From: Billgrantia azerbaijanica
GTDB lineage: Bacteria; Pseudomonadota; Gammaproteobacteria; Pseudomonadales; Halomonadaceae
DNA: 64,000 nucleotides
NCBI GenBank assembly: GCA_004551485.1
Contig: SBLD01000002.1
Location: 372,001 to 436,000 of the forward strand
Direction of reading: 5' to 3'
The notes below the pieces were generated by a model. It was not told where the DNA came from. It saw nothing but the letters and a program-made list of their open reading frames with translations, and ran no database searches. Numbering within the stretch: position 1 is the stretch's first letter; each line of letters starts with the position of its first letter. Shown here one piece after another: positions 17,763-26,675 of this stretch. The position numbers were made by a program, and so were the translations under genes.

Positions 17763-18494
17763 ATGACCCAGAGTCAAAGTTATGCCAATCTGCGTGACAT
17801 TCCCGGTCTGATAATTGTAGTGTCAGGTGTCGATGGTTCCGGAAAGACTACTATTGTAAAAAAACTTGCTGCAAGATTGTCATGTGATTGTCGGGTTAAA
17901 TGTATATCGTTAGGAAAGCCTCAAGGAACTGCTCTGGAAAAATTGAGAATCACACTTCGCAAGAAGGAAGGTAGTCAGGGTAAGAGAAGTTTTTCCGTCA
18001 AGGATCGTGTAATCAAGGATGCTATTCCATGCCTTGTGTTGGGCATTTTACGGTTGCGATTGTCGCGCAAGGCTCGAAGACTTTCTCAGTCGGGGATAAT
18101 GGTAATATCTGACCGCTGGCCAACTTCTGAACGTGGAAAGATGGATGGTCCAAAGATTGCTCTTGATGTCCCTGGGATAGCTGGGTTTGTCCTTCGAGCT
18201 TTGGCATACTTAGAGTCAGAGATCTACAGTCGGATAGAACCTGCCGATATCGCCTTCTACCTTGTAGTAGATGAGACAACAGCTGTTCGACGCAATGAAA
18301 ATCGGCTCAAGGAAGGCAAGGAGAGCGTCGAAGACATTGTGCGCCGCTATCGTGAAAACATGGTTTTTCAACCGATTTCCCATCAATTTGAATATATCGA
18401 GAACAATGGGACTGTGGAAGAGGTGCTGGGGGTGATTGAAGAGAGAATGCAGGTGCACAAACATGACAGTTGCCAAATCTATGCTAGAGACTGA
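17763..18494 (+). CDS. Thymidylate-kinase-like P-loop kinase
   Basis: A 243-residue protein with VSGVDGSGKTT (Walker A) near residues 23-33, SDRWPTSERGK as a DR(Y/W)-like motif near residue 116, and a lid-like LKEGKES segment. This resembles dTMP kinase, but it is longer and diverged and lies in a polysaccharide locus, so a sugar, polyol or lipid-related substrate is more likely than dTMP. The start at 17763 follows ggaggcgg. Its 3' end overlaps the next, unrelated-looking P-loop gene by about 30 bases. It marks the end of the AT-rich block. Confidence 0.75.
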   Translation: MTQSQSYANLRDIPGLIIVVSGVDGSGKTTIVKKLAARLSCDCRVKCISLGKPQGTALEKLRITLRKKEGSQGKRSFSVKDRVIKDAIPCLVLGILRLRLSRKARRLSQSGIMVISDRWPTSERGKMDGPKIALDVPGIAGFVLRALAYLESEIYSRIEPADIAFYLVVDETTAVRRNENRLKEGKESVEDIVRRYRENMVFQPISHQFEYIENNGTVEEVLGVIEERMQVHKHDSCQIYARD

Positions 18495-19254
18495 CATCTA
18501 TATTGAGGCATTTGGTCGCCCGGCAGTGGGTAAATCCTACGTCACGGAGCGGTTGGTAAAGCTCCCGGAGGTCCGCCGTGCAGGGGTGCTGACCGAACTC
18601 TTTCCCGTGACCAAGGGGCATCGGCTGTCGCGGGTACCCAGGAAGCTATGGCTCATCCTGCGCTATTTGCCGACGCTGCTGATGCGGCGGCGGCGGATTG
18701 CGGCGCTCGTGCGGAGTACTCCTTGGATGAGCGCGCCGGCGGCGGGGCGGGCGCTGCTGAACTGGGTCCAGCTGCTTGCCATGGTCCAGCATCTGCATCA
18801 TCTGCATCGCCAGGGGGAGCCGATCCTGCTCTGCCAGGGTGTCTTCCAGGCGCTGTGGTCGCTGTGGTTTCGCGCCGAACCTACAGTGGATCGCCCCTTT
18901 CCGCTGCAGGAGTGGATCACGCTCTCCCTTGCCTTGCTGCCACCGCGTCCGATCGTTGTGCTGCACGTCGTTGCCGCACCCGCAGCGATCCGTCAGCGGC
19001 AGCTCGACAGGGTACATGGGCAGAGTGTCCTGGACCGGCGGCGCCATGGCTTCGCGTCGGCCCAGCATTGTTCGGCACGGATCACCGAGGAAATCCTCAC
19101 CGCACTTCTCTCACTGGAATCGGAAGGGCAGTTACGGGTGGTTACGTTCGACAATACTGCCGAAGAGTTGACCCACGAGAGGCTTACGTCGCTGGTTCAG
19201 GTAGTGGGTCTTGGTCGCGATCCGTCAGCTGCGTCGCCCAGGGGCTGTGTGTAA
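18463..19254 (+). CDS. P-loop kinase-like protein
   Basis: A 263-residue protein (start at ATG 18463, with aggtg 9 bases upstream; ATG at 18481 is an alternative). It carries a Walker A loop GRPAVGKS near residues 20-27 and an Arg/Leu-rich central part (LLMRRRRIAALVR). Near residue 180 VVLHVVAAP resembles the strand preceding the lid in nucleoside-type kinases, and RQRQLDRVHG may be the lid. The first codons are AT-rich, but the body is clearly GC-rich, so the composition boundary of the locus falls just inside this gene. Substrate unknown. Confidence 0.65.
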   Translation: MTVAKSMLETDIYIEAFGRPAVGKSYVTERLVKLPEVRRAGVLTELFPVTKGHRLSRVPRKLWLILRYLPTLLMRRRRIAALVRSTPWMSAPAAGRALLNWVQLLAMVQHLHHLHRQGEPILLCQGVFQALWSLWFRAEPTVDRPFPLQEWITLSLALLPPRPIVVLHVVAAPAAIRQRQLDRVHGQSVLDRRRHGFASAQHCSARITEEILTALLSLESEGQLRVVTFDNTAEELTHERLTSLVQVVGLGRDPSAASPRGCV

Positions 19255-19345
19255 TGCCAACTTGAATGTTCCCTAGCACCTGGCAGCAGGCTCACCGCAG
19301 CGCCGATCGCTGTGTTCTTGTCTCTCTGCCACCCTGAGGTACACC

Positions 19346-20308
19346 ATGAAAGTGGGACTCTGCTTCGCTCCCGAGAGCTATGCCTACTGGGAGAAGAGGA
19401 TCTCCTCGACGCTGACCAACTTGATACCCGAGCTGATTCTCGTCGACTGCAGCACGCCGGAGGCCTTCCGATGCCAGGCACCCGAGATAGTGGTCGGGCA
19501 CGAGAGCGAGGCTCTCATCGCCGGTCTGCGCGCGCCTCCGGAGTCGCTGCGCTGGGTGCAGATCATGAGCGCTGGTGTGGATCGAACTCTGGCCGCTATC
19601 GGCAGTGCGCCGGTGCCATTTCGTATCTCCAATGTGCGTGGCATCCATGCCCAGGCAATGACCGAGTATCTGCTGGCGGTTCTGTTGTATTTCGAAAAGC
19701 AGTTGGACCGCTTTGCCGAGAACATGACCTACAAGCGCTGGGAGCGCCCTACCCTCGGGCAGATTTCCGGCAAGCGCTTGCTGGTGTGTGGCGCCGGGGG
19801 CATCGGCCATCCGGTCGGCGTGGCGCTGGCCAGCCTGGGGGTTAGGGTCGAGGCGGTCACCAGGGATACGGCCCCGCGTGCCCCTTTTCGACGCATCCAT
19901 CGATTGAAAGTGCTGCCCGAGGTGATCGGTGCATTCGACTATGTGTTCTGTGTCTTGCCTCTGACCGACCAGACCCGCAACGTCTTCAACCGAGATGTGA
20001 TCGGCGCCATGAAGAGGGGAGCGATCTTCGTCAATGTCGCCCGGGGTGAGCTCGTGGATGAAGCTGCACTGATGGAGGCCCTGCTCTCTGGTCAACTGAC
20101 TGGGGCCGCATTGGATGCCTTTCGTGAAGAGCCTTTGCCCAGTCATTCGCAGCTATGGTCCATACCGAACCTGCTGATTACTCCGCATGTGGCGGGCCGC
20201 TTCGAATCGGGCCATGAGCTGGGGTTGGCGATGCTGCGGGACAACATGGTCGCTTACCTGTCGGGGACTCCACTGCTTACCGAAGTCTTCCCACCGCGGG
20301 GTTACTGA
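19346..20308 (+). CDS. D-isomer-specific 2-hydroxyacid dehydrogenase
   Basis: A 320-residue protein of the D-2-hydroxyacid dehydrogenase family. The NAD loop is CGAGGIGHPVG near residue 150; the catalytic set is visible as NVARGELVDE (Arg), FREEPLP (Glu) and ITPHVAG (His). It interconverts a 2-keto acid and a D-2-hydroxy acid with NAD(P)H. In a polymer locus it may supply D-lactate, D-glycerate or a similar group as a substituent (inference). A gaggt site precedes the ATG by 6 bases, and the next gene follows after 2 bases, indicating one transcript. Confidence 0.85.
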   Translation: MKVGLCFAPESYAYWEKRISSTLTNLIPELILVDCSTPEAFRCQAPEIVVGHESEALIAGLRAPPESLRWVQIMSAGVDRTLAAIGSAPVPFRISNVRGIHAQAMTEYLLAVLLYFEKQLDRFAENMTYKRWERPTLGQISGKRLLVCGAGGIGHPVGVALASLGVRVEAVTRDTAPRAPFRRIHRLKVLPEVIGAFDYVFCVLPLTDQTRNVFNRDVIGAMKRGAIFVNVARGELVDEAALMEALLSGQLTGAALDAFREEPLPSHSQLWSIPNLLITPHVAGRFESGHELGLAMLRDNMVAYLSGTPLLTEVFPPRGY

Positions 20309-20310
20309 AC

Positions 20311-21483
20311 ATGTCCTTCGATCTCTCAGTCGACAGACCAGACATCCTGTTCATCGCTGCCAATACACGGTCGCTGGCGGTCAACCGGGGGGCATTCATC
20401 CAGGCCTTGCGGGAGCGGGGCCTGAACGTTGCCGCCCTGGTACCGGATGAAGACTTCCTGGCCGAGGTGCATGCGCTCGGCGTCACGACCCGGCGCTACC
20501 ATCTCGACCGCCACAGTATGGGAATCGGGGGGGAGGTGGCGCGCTTTCTGGAACTGCGTCGGTTGATCCGGAAGATAGCCCCGCGGGCAGTGCTGGCCTA
20601 TGCCGTCAAGCCGATCATCCTGGGCATTCCGGCGGCCAGACTGGCCGGGGTGGAGGAGATGTACTGTCTCACGACCGGGCTTGGCTATCTGTATGGTCGC
20701 CGGGATCTCCGGTCCCGGTTGATCCGCCCCGTGGTCAACCTCTGCTATGCCCTGTCGGGTGGTCTGAGTCGAACGTTCTTCCTCCAGAACCCGGATGATC
20801 GCGACGAGTTGCAACAGAGTTTGCTGTTTCGTTACTTCACACACAGTGTGGTCGTCAATGGCTCCGGCGTTGACCTGGATGAATACCCCTACAGTGAGGC
20901 GCCGACCACGCCGCTGCGTTTTCTTTTCATGGGGCGCTTTCTACAGGATAAGGGGATCCGAGAGTTTGTCAGCGCTGCCCGGAAGCTGGCTCCCTGGCAT
21001 CCGGGGGTGGAGTTCCTCGCCCTGGGCGAAGTCGATGAGACGCTGGTCAACGCGATCAGCGCCGAGGAGGTGGCGGCGTGGCGTGCGGAGGGCATCGTAT
21101 CGTTCCCCGGCAAGGTCCGTGATGTGCGAGACCATCTTCGGGCGGCTTCGGTGATGGTGTTGCCCTCCTACTATCGAGAGGGGATTCCGCGCAGTCTGCT
21201 TGAAGCCATGAGCACGGGGCGCGCGGTGATCACCTGCGATTCGCCCGGTTGTCGCGAAACCGTCGAAGAGGGCGTCAACGGCTGGCTGGTAGCCCCCGGC
21301 GATGTCGATGCCCTTGCCGCCCGCATGGAAACGTTCATCGAGAAGCGGGGATTGGCCCGTCGAATGGGGCAAGCGAGCCGGGCCCTGGTCGAGGCACGCT
21401 TCACCACCGCGCTCGTCAACCAGCAGATGCTGAGTGAAATGTCGATCGCCCATGCGCTTCAGCCGTTGCGGGGTATGGCATGA
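20311..21483 (+). CDS. Family 4 glycosyltransferase
   Basis: A 390-residue GT-B enzyme. It has FLFMGRFLQDKGIREF, the E-x7-E motif as EGIPRSLLEAM and VITCDSPGCRETVEEG, matching the PglA/WbnH-like GT4 group that commonly adds the second residue to an undecaprenyl-diphospho-sugar. That fits its place four genes after the other kinase-like protein and just ahead of a PglC-like initiating transferase. The stop overlaps an ATG at 21480, though the next gene more likely starts at 21543. Confidence 0.87.
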   Translation: MSFDLSVDRPDILFIAANTRSLAVNRGAFIQALRERGLNVAALVPDEDFLAEVHALGVTTRRYHLDRHSMGIGGEVARFLELRRLIRKIAPRAVLAYAVKPIILGIPAARLAGVEEMYCLTTGLGYLYGRRDLRSRLIRPVVNLCYALSGGLSRTFFLQNPDDRDELQQSLLFRYFTHSVVVNGSGVDLDEYPYSEAPTTPLRFLFMGRFLQDKGIREFVSAARKLAPWHPGVEFLALGEVDETLVNAISAEEVAAWRAEGIVSFPGKVRDVRDHLRAASVMVLPSYYREGIPRSLLEAMSTGRAVITCDSPGCRETVEEGVNGWLVAPGDVDALAARMETFIEKRGLARRMGQASRALVEARFTTALVNQQMLSEMSIAHALQPLRGMA

Positions 21484-21542
21484 ACACGAATGAGACTTCC
21501 ATAGGTCAATTTCGGAGAGCCCCGCGCCAGGGAGGTCATGCC

Positions 21543-22661
21543 ATGCAGTCGAAACGGTATCTGCTCGAACACCTTCGGAACACGGTGCCGGCAGGCGTTC
21601 GCTGGGCGCTGCGGGGAGGGCGGTGTGGCCTGTCCGCATGGCTTGCTGCCGACACGGTCAAGGATCTCGACGTTTGGGTTCATGGCCAGGATATTGGCGC
21701 GTTCATTCAGGCGCTGGCACCGGACACGGTCGGTGCCGTCTCCTTGGAATCCGACCCTCGCTGGCTGCAGCACATCGTGCTGGTGATGGCGGAGCGTTTT
21801 GGCGGACAACTGGTCGACGTCGCCTATGGCGATCTCAAGGTCGGCGGGGCGCTGACTTGTCGCGAGGTCCAGATCACGACCCGCATCGGCCCGCATGGCC
21901 CCATGCTGGCCGGTGTAGCGGCGGTTGCGGATTTGCTGATGCGCAAGCTGCTGCGAGGCAAGGCGGTGAGTCCGTCGCGGCATGCCGAGGCCGAACTGCA
22001 TTGGCACACGGCGCCCGTTCTGCAACGCAAGGCGTGGCTCGGTGACCTCAGGGCGACATTCGGTGATGGTTTGCCAGGGCGTGTTCAGGCGATCCTGGCC
22101 GGTCGGCGGATCACCGGCCGGGAGCGTGCGGCCTTCGTGTTGGCCGCGGCACGAGCCTCCCTTCAACATAGCGGTCTACCACTCATGCTGCGCCGGCGAC
22201 GCCGACTCGTTCTGGGGCGACGGCAGCGGACTCTGCTCAAGCGACCGATGGCGCCCGTGCTGTTTCTGGTAAGTGATGAACGTGGCGCCGACCGTGTCGA
22301 GTCCACGCTGGCCGAAATGGGCGTGGCAACGCACCGTGTCATGCCTGGGGCCACTGCCGGCCTGGTTTCCTGGCGAGGAGTGGTCCGGTTCGTCAAGGCA
22401 TGGATGTACGGCAATGCCCTCATCCGGTGTGGCAACGTCGTATCTGGTTCGCCAGTGCTGGCGCCCCTCTGGGGAGACCCCGTCCGCCTCGACGCAGCTG
22501 ACACGCGTGCCGACATCCTGAGGAGCTACTACCTGGCCGCACACCGCTGGTATATCGACGACCCGGCGATGGCACGGCAGGTCACGGGCTCCGATACGGT
22601 TACTACCGAACCGATGGCGGTCCGAGGCGCACACCTCCAAGGCCAGCAGCCCTTCTCCTGA
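21543..22661 (+). CDS. Nucleotidyltransferase-like protein, second type
   Basis: A 372-residue protein from the ATG at 21543, which has agggaggt 6-13 bases upstream; an earlier coupled ATG at 21480 would add 21 residues of non-domain sequence. Near residues 25-45 LRGGRCGLSAWL and KDLDVWVHG resemble the GG-x-x-x and D-x-D parts of a nucleotidyltransferase fold. The middle is basic (MLRRRRRLVLGRRQR), and the C-terminal third (from PVLFLVSDERG) has an alpha/beta look and may be a second domain. It could activate an unusual residue or be regulatory. Function not known. Confidence 0.6.
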   Translation: MQSKRYLLEHLRNTVPAGVRWALRGGRCGLSAWLAADTVKDLDVWVHGQDIGAFIQALAPDTVGAVSLESDPRWLQHIVLVMAERFGGQLVDVAYGDLKVGGALTCREVQITTRIGPHGPMLAGVAAVADLLMRKLLRGKAVSPSRHAEAELHWHTAPVLQRKAWLGDLRATFGDGLPGRVQAILAGRRITGRERAAFVLAAARASLQHSGLPLMLRRRRRLVLGRRQRTLLKRPMAPVLFLVSDERGADRVESTLAEMGVATHRVMPGATAGLVSWRGVVRFVKAWMYGNALIRCGNVVSGSPVLAPLWGDPVRLDAADTRADILRSYYLAAHRWYIDDPAMARQVTGSDTVTTEPMAVRGAHLQGQQPFS

Positions 22662-22781
22662 CACGTAACGGCATCGCCGCGATCCTCTGGCTTCCGAGGC
22701 GCCGTGGCCATGTCGCCAAGGCCGCAGTTCTGGCGTCGAGGCTCGACGTCTTGTGGCGATATTGCTTACAGGTGCGAGGCC

Positions 22782-23432
22782 ATGAAAGACATCGTCAAGC
22801 GTGCTACCGACATCGCTCTGTCCGGGGTGGCATTACTGGTGTTGTCACCCCTGTTGCTGCTGATTGCTCTGTTGATCCGGCTCGATACGCGCGGACCGGT
22901 GCTCTTCATCCAGCGCCGCGTGGGACGCAACCTCGAGCCGTTCCGGATCTACAAGTTCCGCACCATGCAGGATCGAAATGCGGATGCGATCGATCCGCTG
23001 GCCGAGACAGTGGTCTGCTCGGGGCGGGACCCGCGCATCACCCGTGTGGGGCGCTTTCTTCGGGCGATGAGCCTGGACGAGTTGCCCCAGTTGCTCAATA
23101 TCCTCAAGGGCGACATGAGCCTCGTGGGTCCGCGGCCGGTACTGGTGGAGCAGGTCGAAGCGGTACCGGACAAGTACATGAAGCGATTCGCGGTGCGTCC
23201 GGGACTGACGGGGCTGGCCCAGGTGCGGGGGCGTCGTAGCGTCGGCTGGCTGGATCAGCTGGCGCTCGATGTCCACTACGTCGAGCGTGCCGGGATCGGT
23301 TTCGATTTCTGGCTCATGCTCGCCACGGTCTATGTCGTGGTGACCTTCAGGGATATCTATGGCGGGACGGAACAGAACTGGCGGCAATATCGGGGTACTC
23401 AGCGCCGTGACGATGTGGGGGAGTCGGAGTGA
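22782..23432 (+). CDS. Initiating phosphoglycosyl transferase, small PglC-like
   Basis: A 216-residue monotopic phosphoglycosyl transferase of minimal PglC length, lacking the extra helices of WcaJ/WbaP. It has one re-entrant N-terminal helix (ALLVLSPLLLLIALLI), YKFRTM, the catalytic SLDELPQ with Asp-Glu, and SLVGPRPVL. It transfers a sugar-1-phosphate to undecaprenyl phosphate, starting the repeat unit. The start at 22782 follows gaggcc; an open frame from 22704 is less convincing. A CapD/PglF-type dehydratase next door may supply its sugar. The stop overlaps the aldolase start (GTGA). Confidence 0.9.
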   Translation: MKDIVKRATDIALSGVALLVLSPLLLLIALLIRLDTRGPVLFIQRRVGRNLEPFRIYKFRTMQDRNADAIDPLAETVVCSGRDPRITRVGRFLRAMSLDELPQLLNILKGDMSLVGPRPVLVEQVEAVPDKYMKRFAVRPGLTGLAQVRGRRSVGWLDQLALDVHYVERAGIGFDFWLMLATVYVVVTFRDIYGGTEQNWRQYRGTQRRDDVGESE

Positions 23433-24265
23433 AACGCCTGCATACCATGCTGATCTCTGCGGTGCCGGAGATCGCCCACCACGCGCAAGCCTGCGGTGTC
23501 GATACCCTGTTCATCGACATGGAGGTTCGCGGAAAGGCCGAACGGCAGGGGCATCTGGACACCCATAAGAGTGCCCATACGTATGCTGACATTGCCCGTG
23601 TCGCTGCCGTCCTGACCAAGGCGGAGTTGCTGGTCAGGATCAATCCGCCCTGGGCGGGCACGCCCGAGGAAGTCGCGGCCGCCATTGACGCCGGTGCGCA
23701 GCGGCTGATGTTGCCGATGTTCCGTACGCCGGTCGAAGTGGCCAACTTCCAGCGTGCCGTGGCACGGCGCGTACCGGTGACGCTGTTGGTGGAGACAGCA
23801 GCCAGCCTGGCTCGTCTGCCCCTCATCCTACCGTTGCTCGAGAGCTATGACCGAATACATTTCGGTTTGAATGACCTGTGCCTTGACATGGGTCTCAGCT
23901 TTCTCTTCGAAGTGCTCGGGGGGCGTCTGCTCGATGGTCCCACAGCTCTTTGCCGAAATGCCGGCGTGCCTTTCGGCATTGGTGGCGTCGGGCGTCTGGG
24001 CGAGGGGGAGGTGCCGGCGGAGTGGATCCTCAGTGAACATGCGCGACTCGGCTCGGATTGGGTGATCCTGTCGCGGGCCTTTCATGGCGGAGCACAGGAT
24101 TTGTCATCCCTCGTGGCTCGGCTGGATCTGGCAGCCGAGCTGGAAGCGATCCGGCGGTGCTACCGGGAGCTGACCATGACCGAGCCGAGCGTACTCGAGG
24201 CGACCCAGACGCGACTTGCGTTGCGGGCCGCCGCCGTTCATGGGCAGCAGAAAGCCAGCGTGTGA
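23429..24265 (+). CDS. HpcH/HpaI-family aldolase
   Basis: A 278-residue TIM-barrel protein starting at GTG 23429, which overlaps the sugar-transferase stop. It has FIDMEVRGK near residue 28, LLVRINPPW near residue 72 (the phosphate/carboxylate Arg), LLVETAASL near residue 120 with the metal-binding Glu, and HFGLNDLCLDMG near residue 145 with the metal-binding Asp. The family cleaves or forms 2-keto-3-deoxy acids with pyruvate. Such an enzyme is unusual here and may build or break a keto-acid precursor for the polymer. It ends 45 bases before the convergent dehydratase gene. Confidence 0.8.
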   Translation: MKRLHTMLISAVPEIAHHAQACGVDTLFIDMEVRGKAERQGHLDTHKSAHTYADIARVAAVLTKAELLVRINPPWAGTPEEVAAAIDAGAQRLMLPMFRTPVEVANFQRAVARRVPVTLLVETAASLARLPLILPLLESYDRIHFGLNDLCLDMGLSFLFEVLGGRLLDGPTALCRNAGVPFGIGGVGRLGEGEVPAEWILSEHARLGSDWVILSRAFHGGAQDLSSLVARLDLAAELEAIRRCYRELTMTEPSVLEATQTRLALRAAAVHGQQKASV

Positions 24266-24310
24266 AGGAGGGAAGGGCGTCGGTGGCCACCCGGCCGGGC
24301 AAGGTGGTCT

Positions 24311-26341
24311 TCAGTTGTTTGACCCTTTGAGCAGTGCTGACGTCGAAAGCAGGGGTGTCCTGGCAGGGGCGGTGGGCTGGCAGTCGGGCTCGGGTTCTGG
24401 CTCTTTGTCGTTGTGGGGTTGCAATATCAGTGTCCCGGTAGTGGTTTTGCATTGCTGGCACCAGATCAGGTCGGCGATCGGCCCCTCGGGGTGGTAGGCC
24501 GTGGGGGCATTGAGCAGCAGGTTGCGAATGTCGCTCACGTCGCCTGCCTCCGTGGCTTCCTCGAGGCGGCATAGCAGCTTCTCCAGACTCGACCATTCCA
24601 GGCAGGTTTCGTTGGCGGTCAGGATCTTGGGGTGCTGCGTGAGGGAGACGTTATCCCCCACCAGCAGCTCTTCGTAGAGCTTCTCGCCCGGACGCAGGCC
24701 GGTGTAGTGAATCTCGATGTCGCCCTCGGGATGACTCTCGTCTCGCACTTCCAGTCCGGAGAGGCGAATCATCGCCCTGGCCAGGTCGGCAATCTTGATC
24801 GGCTTCCCCATGTCGAGCACGAATACATCCCCGCCCTTGCCCATCGCGCCGGCCTGGATCACCAGGGAGGCGGCTTCGGGAATCGTCATGAAATAGCGGG
24901 TGATGGCCTCGTGGGTGACGGTGATGGGGCCTCCCTCGGCGATCTGCTGGCGAAACCGGGGGATCACCGAGCCGGATGAGCCCAGCACGTTACCGAACCG
25001 CACCATGCAGAAGCGTGTCTGGTGCTGCGCCTGGGCAAACGCCTGGCAGATCAGTTCCGCCAGGCGTTTTGTCGTGCCCATCACGTTGGTGGGGCGCACG
25101 GCCTTGTCGGTGGACACCAGCACGAAGGTTTCGACGCCGGTGGCCATGGCAGCTCGAGCGGTCTCCAGGGTGCCAAAGACGTTATTGCTGATGCCTTCCA
25201 GCACGTTGCACTCCACCATGGGCACGTGCTTGTAAGCCGCCGCATGGTAGAGCGTCTGGACGCCGAAGGTGCGCATGGCCCGCTCTAGCCGCTGGCGCTG
25301 CTGCACGGAGCCCAGCAGCGGTTCGATGAGCACGGGCAATGCCTGCTGTTGGGCGATCTGCTCGAGTTCGCTCTCTATGGCATAGAGCGAGTACTCGCAG
25401 CTGTCCACCAGCAGGAGACAGCGTGGCCGTAAGCGGAGAATCTGCCGGCAGAGTTCCGAGCCAATGGAGCCTCCGGCGCCGGTTACCATGACCACCTTGT
25501 CACGGATATTGGCATCCAGCAGCTCCTGACGGGGCGGCACTGGGTCGCGCCCCAGCAGGTCCTCGACGGCGACATCACGGATGTCCTGGATGCGCGCACG
25601 GCCACTGGCTACGTCCTCGGTGCCGGGCATTGTCTGGATGGGCACGCTGAGCGAGGCGAGCGTCTCGATGATATCGCGGCGGCGGCAGCGGGAGGCACTG
25701 GGGATGGCGAGCAGCACGCGCTCCGCGCCGTAGCGGTTGATCAGCCGGGGGAGTTCATCCGGGCAGTGGACGCGCAGGCCCTCGACGAAGGTGCCATGCA
25801 TGCCGCGCCAGTCGTCGACGAAGGCGACGGGCAGGTATTCGCTGCCTTGCTGGAGTGCGTTGGCCAGTTGAGAGCCAGCGGCACCGGCACCATAGATCAC
25901 CACGCGGGTCTTGTCCCGTATCTGTTGGCGACGATAGAGGCTGCGCATGACGAAGCGAACCCCGCCGACCGTGGTCATTGCCAGCAGCCCGTAGATGATC
26001 AGGTGTGACATGGAAAGGCTCAGCTCCGTTACCTGATCGGCAACGACCAGCAGGGCGATGGAGGCACAGACTCCCAGTACCATGGCCTGAAGTGCCCGCA
26101 AGCTTACGTAGCGGATGACGGCGCGATAGAGCCCCAGCCGAATGAACACGAAGAGCGTTGCCGGCAGGGCCAGCCAGAGTGCGCTCCACGCCCGTAAATC
26201 GGTCAGCGGGAGCAGACTGTCCTCCTTGAGCACCAAGGCCAGCATGAAGCTCCCTGAAAGCAGCAAGGTATCCACCAGCAGCTGTATCAGGCGCTTTTCC
26301 CTACGGTGCAAGTGCAGGGCCCACGAGAGGAGTCGTCCCAT
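24311..26341 (-). CDS. capD: Membrane-bound nucleotide-sugar 4,6-dehydratase (CapD/WbpM/PglF type)
   Basis: A 676-residue protein. Four N-terminal membrane helices lie in residues 15-125, a CoA-binding-like Rossmann region at about 140-260 (VIYGAGAAGSQLA), and the catalytic SDR at about 280-600 (VTGAGGSIGSEL; YHAAAYKHVPMVE). The catalytic block is VSTDKAVRPTNVMGTTKR, with Met in place of the usual Tyr of YxxxK, as in the WbpM/PglF group. It converts UDP-GlcNAc to a 4-keto-6-deoxy sugar. The start is taken as ATG 26341, with ggaagg upstream; a TTG at 26347 is possible. The C-terminus has a 40-residue Pro/Glu/Thr-rich tail. Confidence 0.92.
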   Translation of the reverse strand: MGRLLSWALHLHRREKRLIQLLVDTLLLSGSFMLALVLKEDSLLPLTDLRAWSALWLALPATLFVFIRLGLYRAVIRYVSLRALQAMVLGVCASIALLVVADQVTELSLSMSHLIIYGLLAMTTVGGVRFVMRSLYRRQQIRDKTRVVIYGAGAAGSQLANALQQGSEYLPVAFVDDWRGMHGTFVEGLRVHCPDELPRLINRYGAERVLLAIPSASRCRRRDIIETLASLSVPIQTMPGTEDVASGRARIQDIRDVAVEDLLGRDPVPPRQELLDANIRDKVVMVTGAGGSIGSELCRQILRLRPRCLLLVDSCEYSLYAIESELEQIAQQQALPVLIEPLLGSVQQRQRLERAMRTFGVQTLYHAAAYKHVPMVECNVLEGISNNVFGTLETARAAMATGVETFVLVSTDKAVRPTNVMGTTKRLAELICQAFAQAQHQTRFCMVRFGNVLGSSGSVIPRFRQQIAEGGPITVTHEAITRYFMTIPEAASLVIQAGAMGKGGDVFVLDMGKPIKIADLARAMIRLSGLEVRDESHPEGDIEIHYTGLRPGEKLYEELLVGDNVSLTQHPKILTANETCLEWSSLEKLLCRLEEATEAGDVSDIRNLLLNAPTAYHPEGPIADLIWCQQCKTTTGTLILQPHNDKEPEPEPDCQPTAPARTPLLSTSALLKGSNN

Positions 26342-26347
26342 GATCAA

Positions 26348-26675
26348 TGCCCTTCCTTCCCGGCGAAAGATGTGAAGTGAATGCCTTGAAGATTGGCTTC
26401 CAGGTCCAGGTATTCTTCTTTAAGCTCCGAGCCATTTCCCTTGTGTATCTTTGTATTGTTTTGTCAACAAACGTTCTTAAGTTTAAGTGAAGGTGAGAAA
26501 TCACCCAAGATCATTTTCATGAACTCGTCATGTTGGTGAGGGGGGATCCAGGGCGAGTGAGAGATTTCATCAAGGATCAGCTGACTGGGATGAGAAAGAA
26601 TAATGTGACAAGAATGAGAGTCCTCCTGCTGGTGAGAGTGCTCCCGGTTTTCACGATGTTTCAGGATTTCCGAAA
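26348..26675. other. Divergent promoter region between capD and the ligase-like gene
   Basis: No gene is seen. The region is AT-richer than its flanks. On the minus strand a TTGACA-like box (complement of tgtcaa at 26462-26467) lies about 120 bases before capD, but no convincing -10 partner was found. The plus-strand side has several gatgag/gtgag-type repeats of uncertain meaning. Confidence 0.45.
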
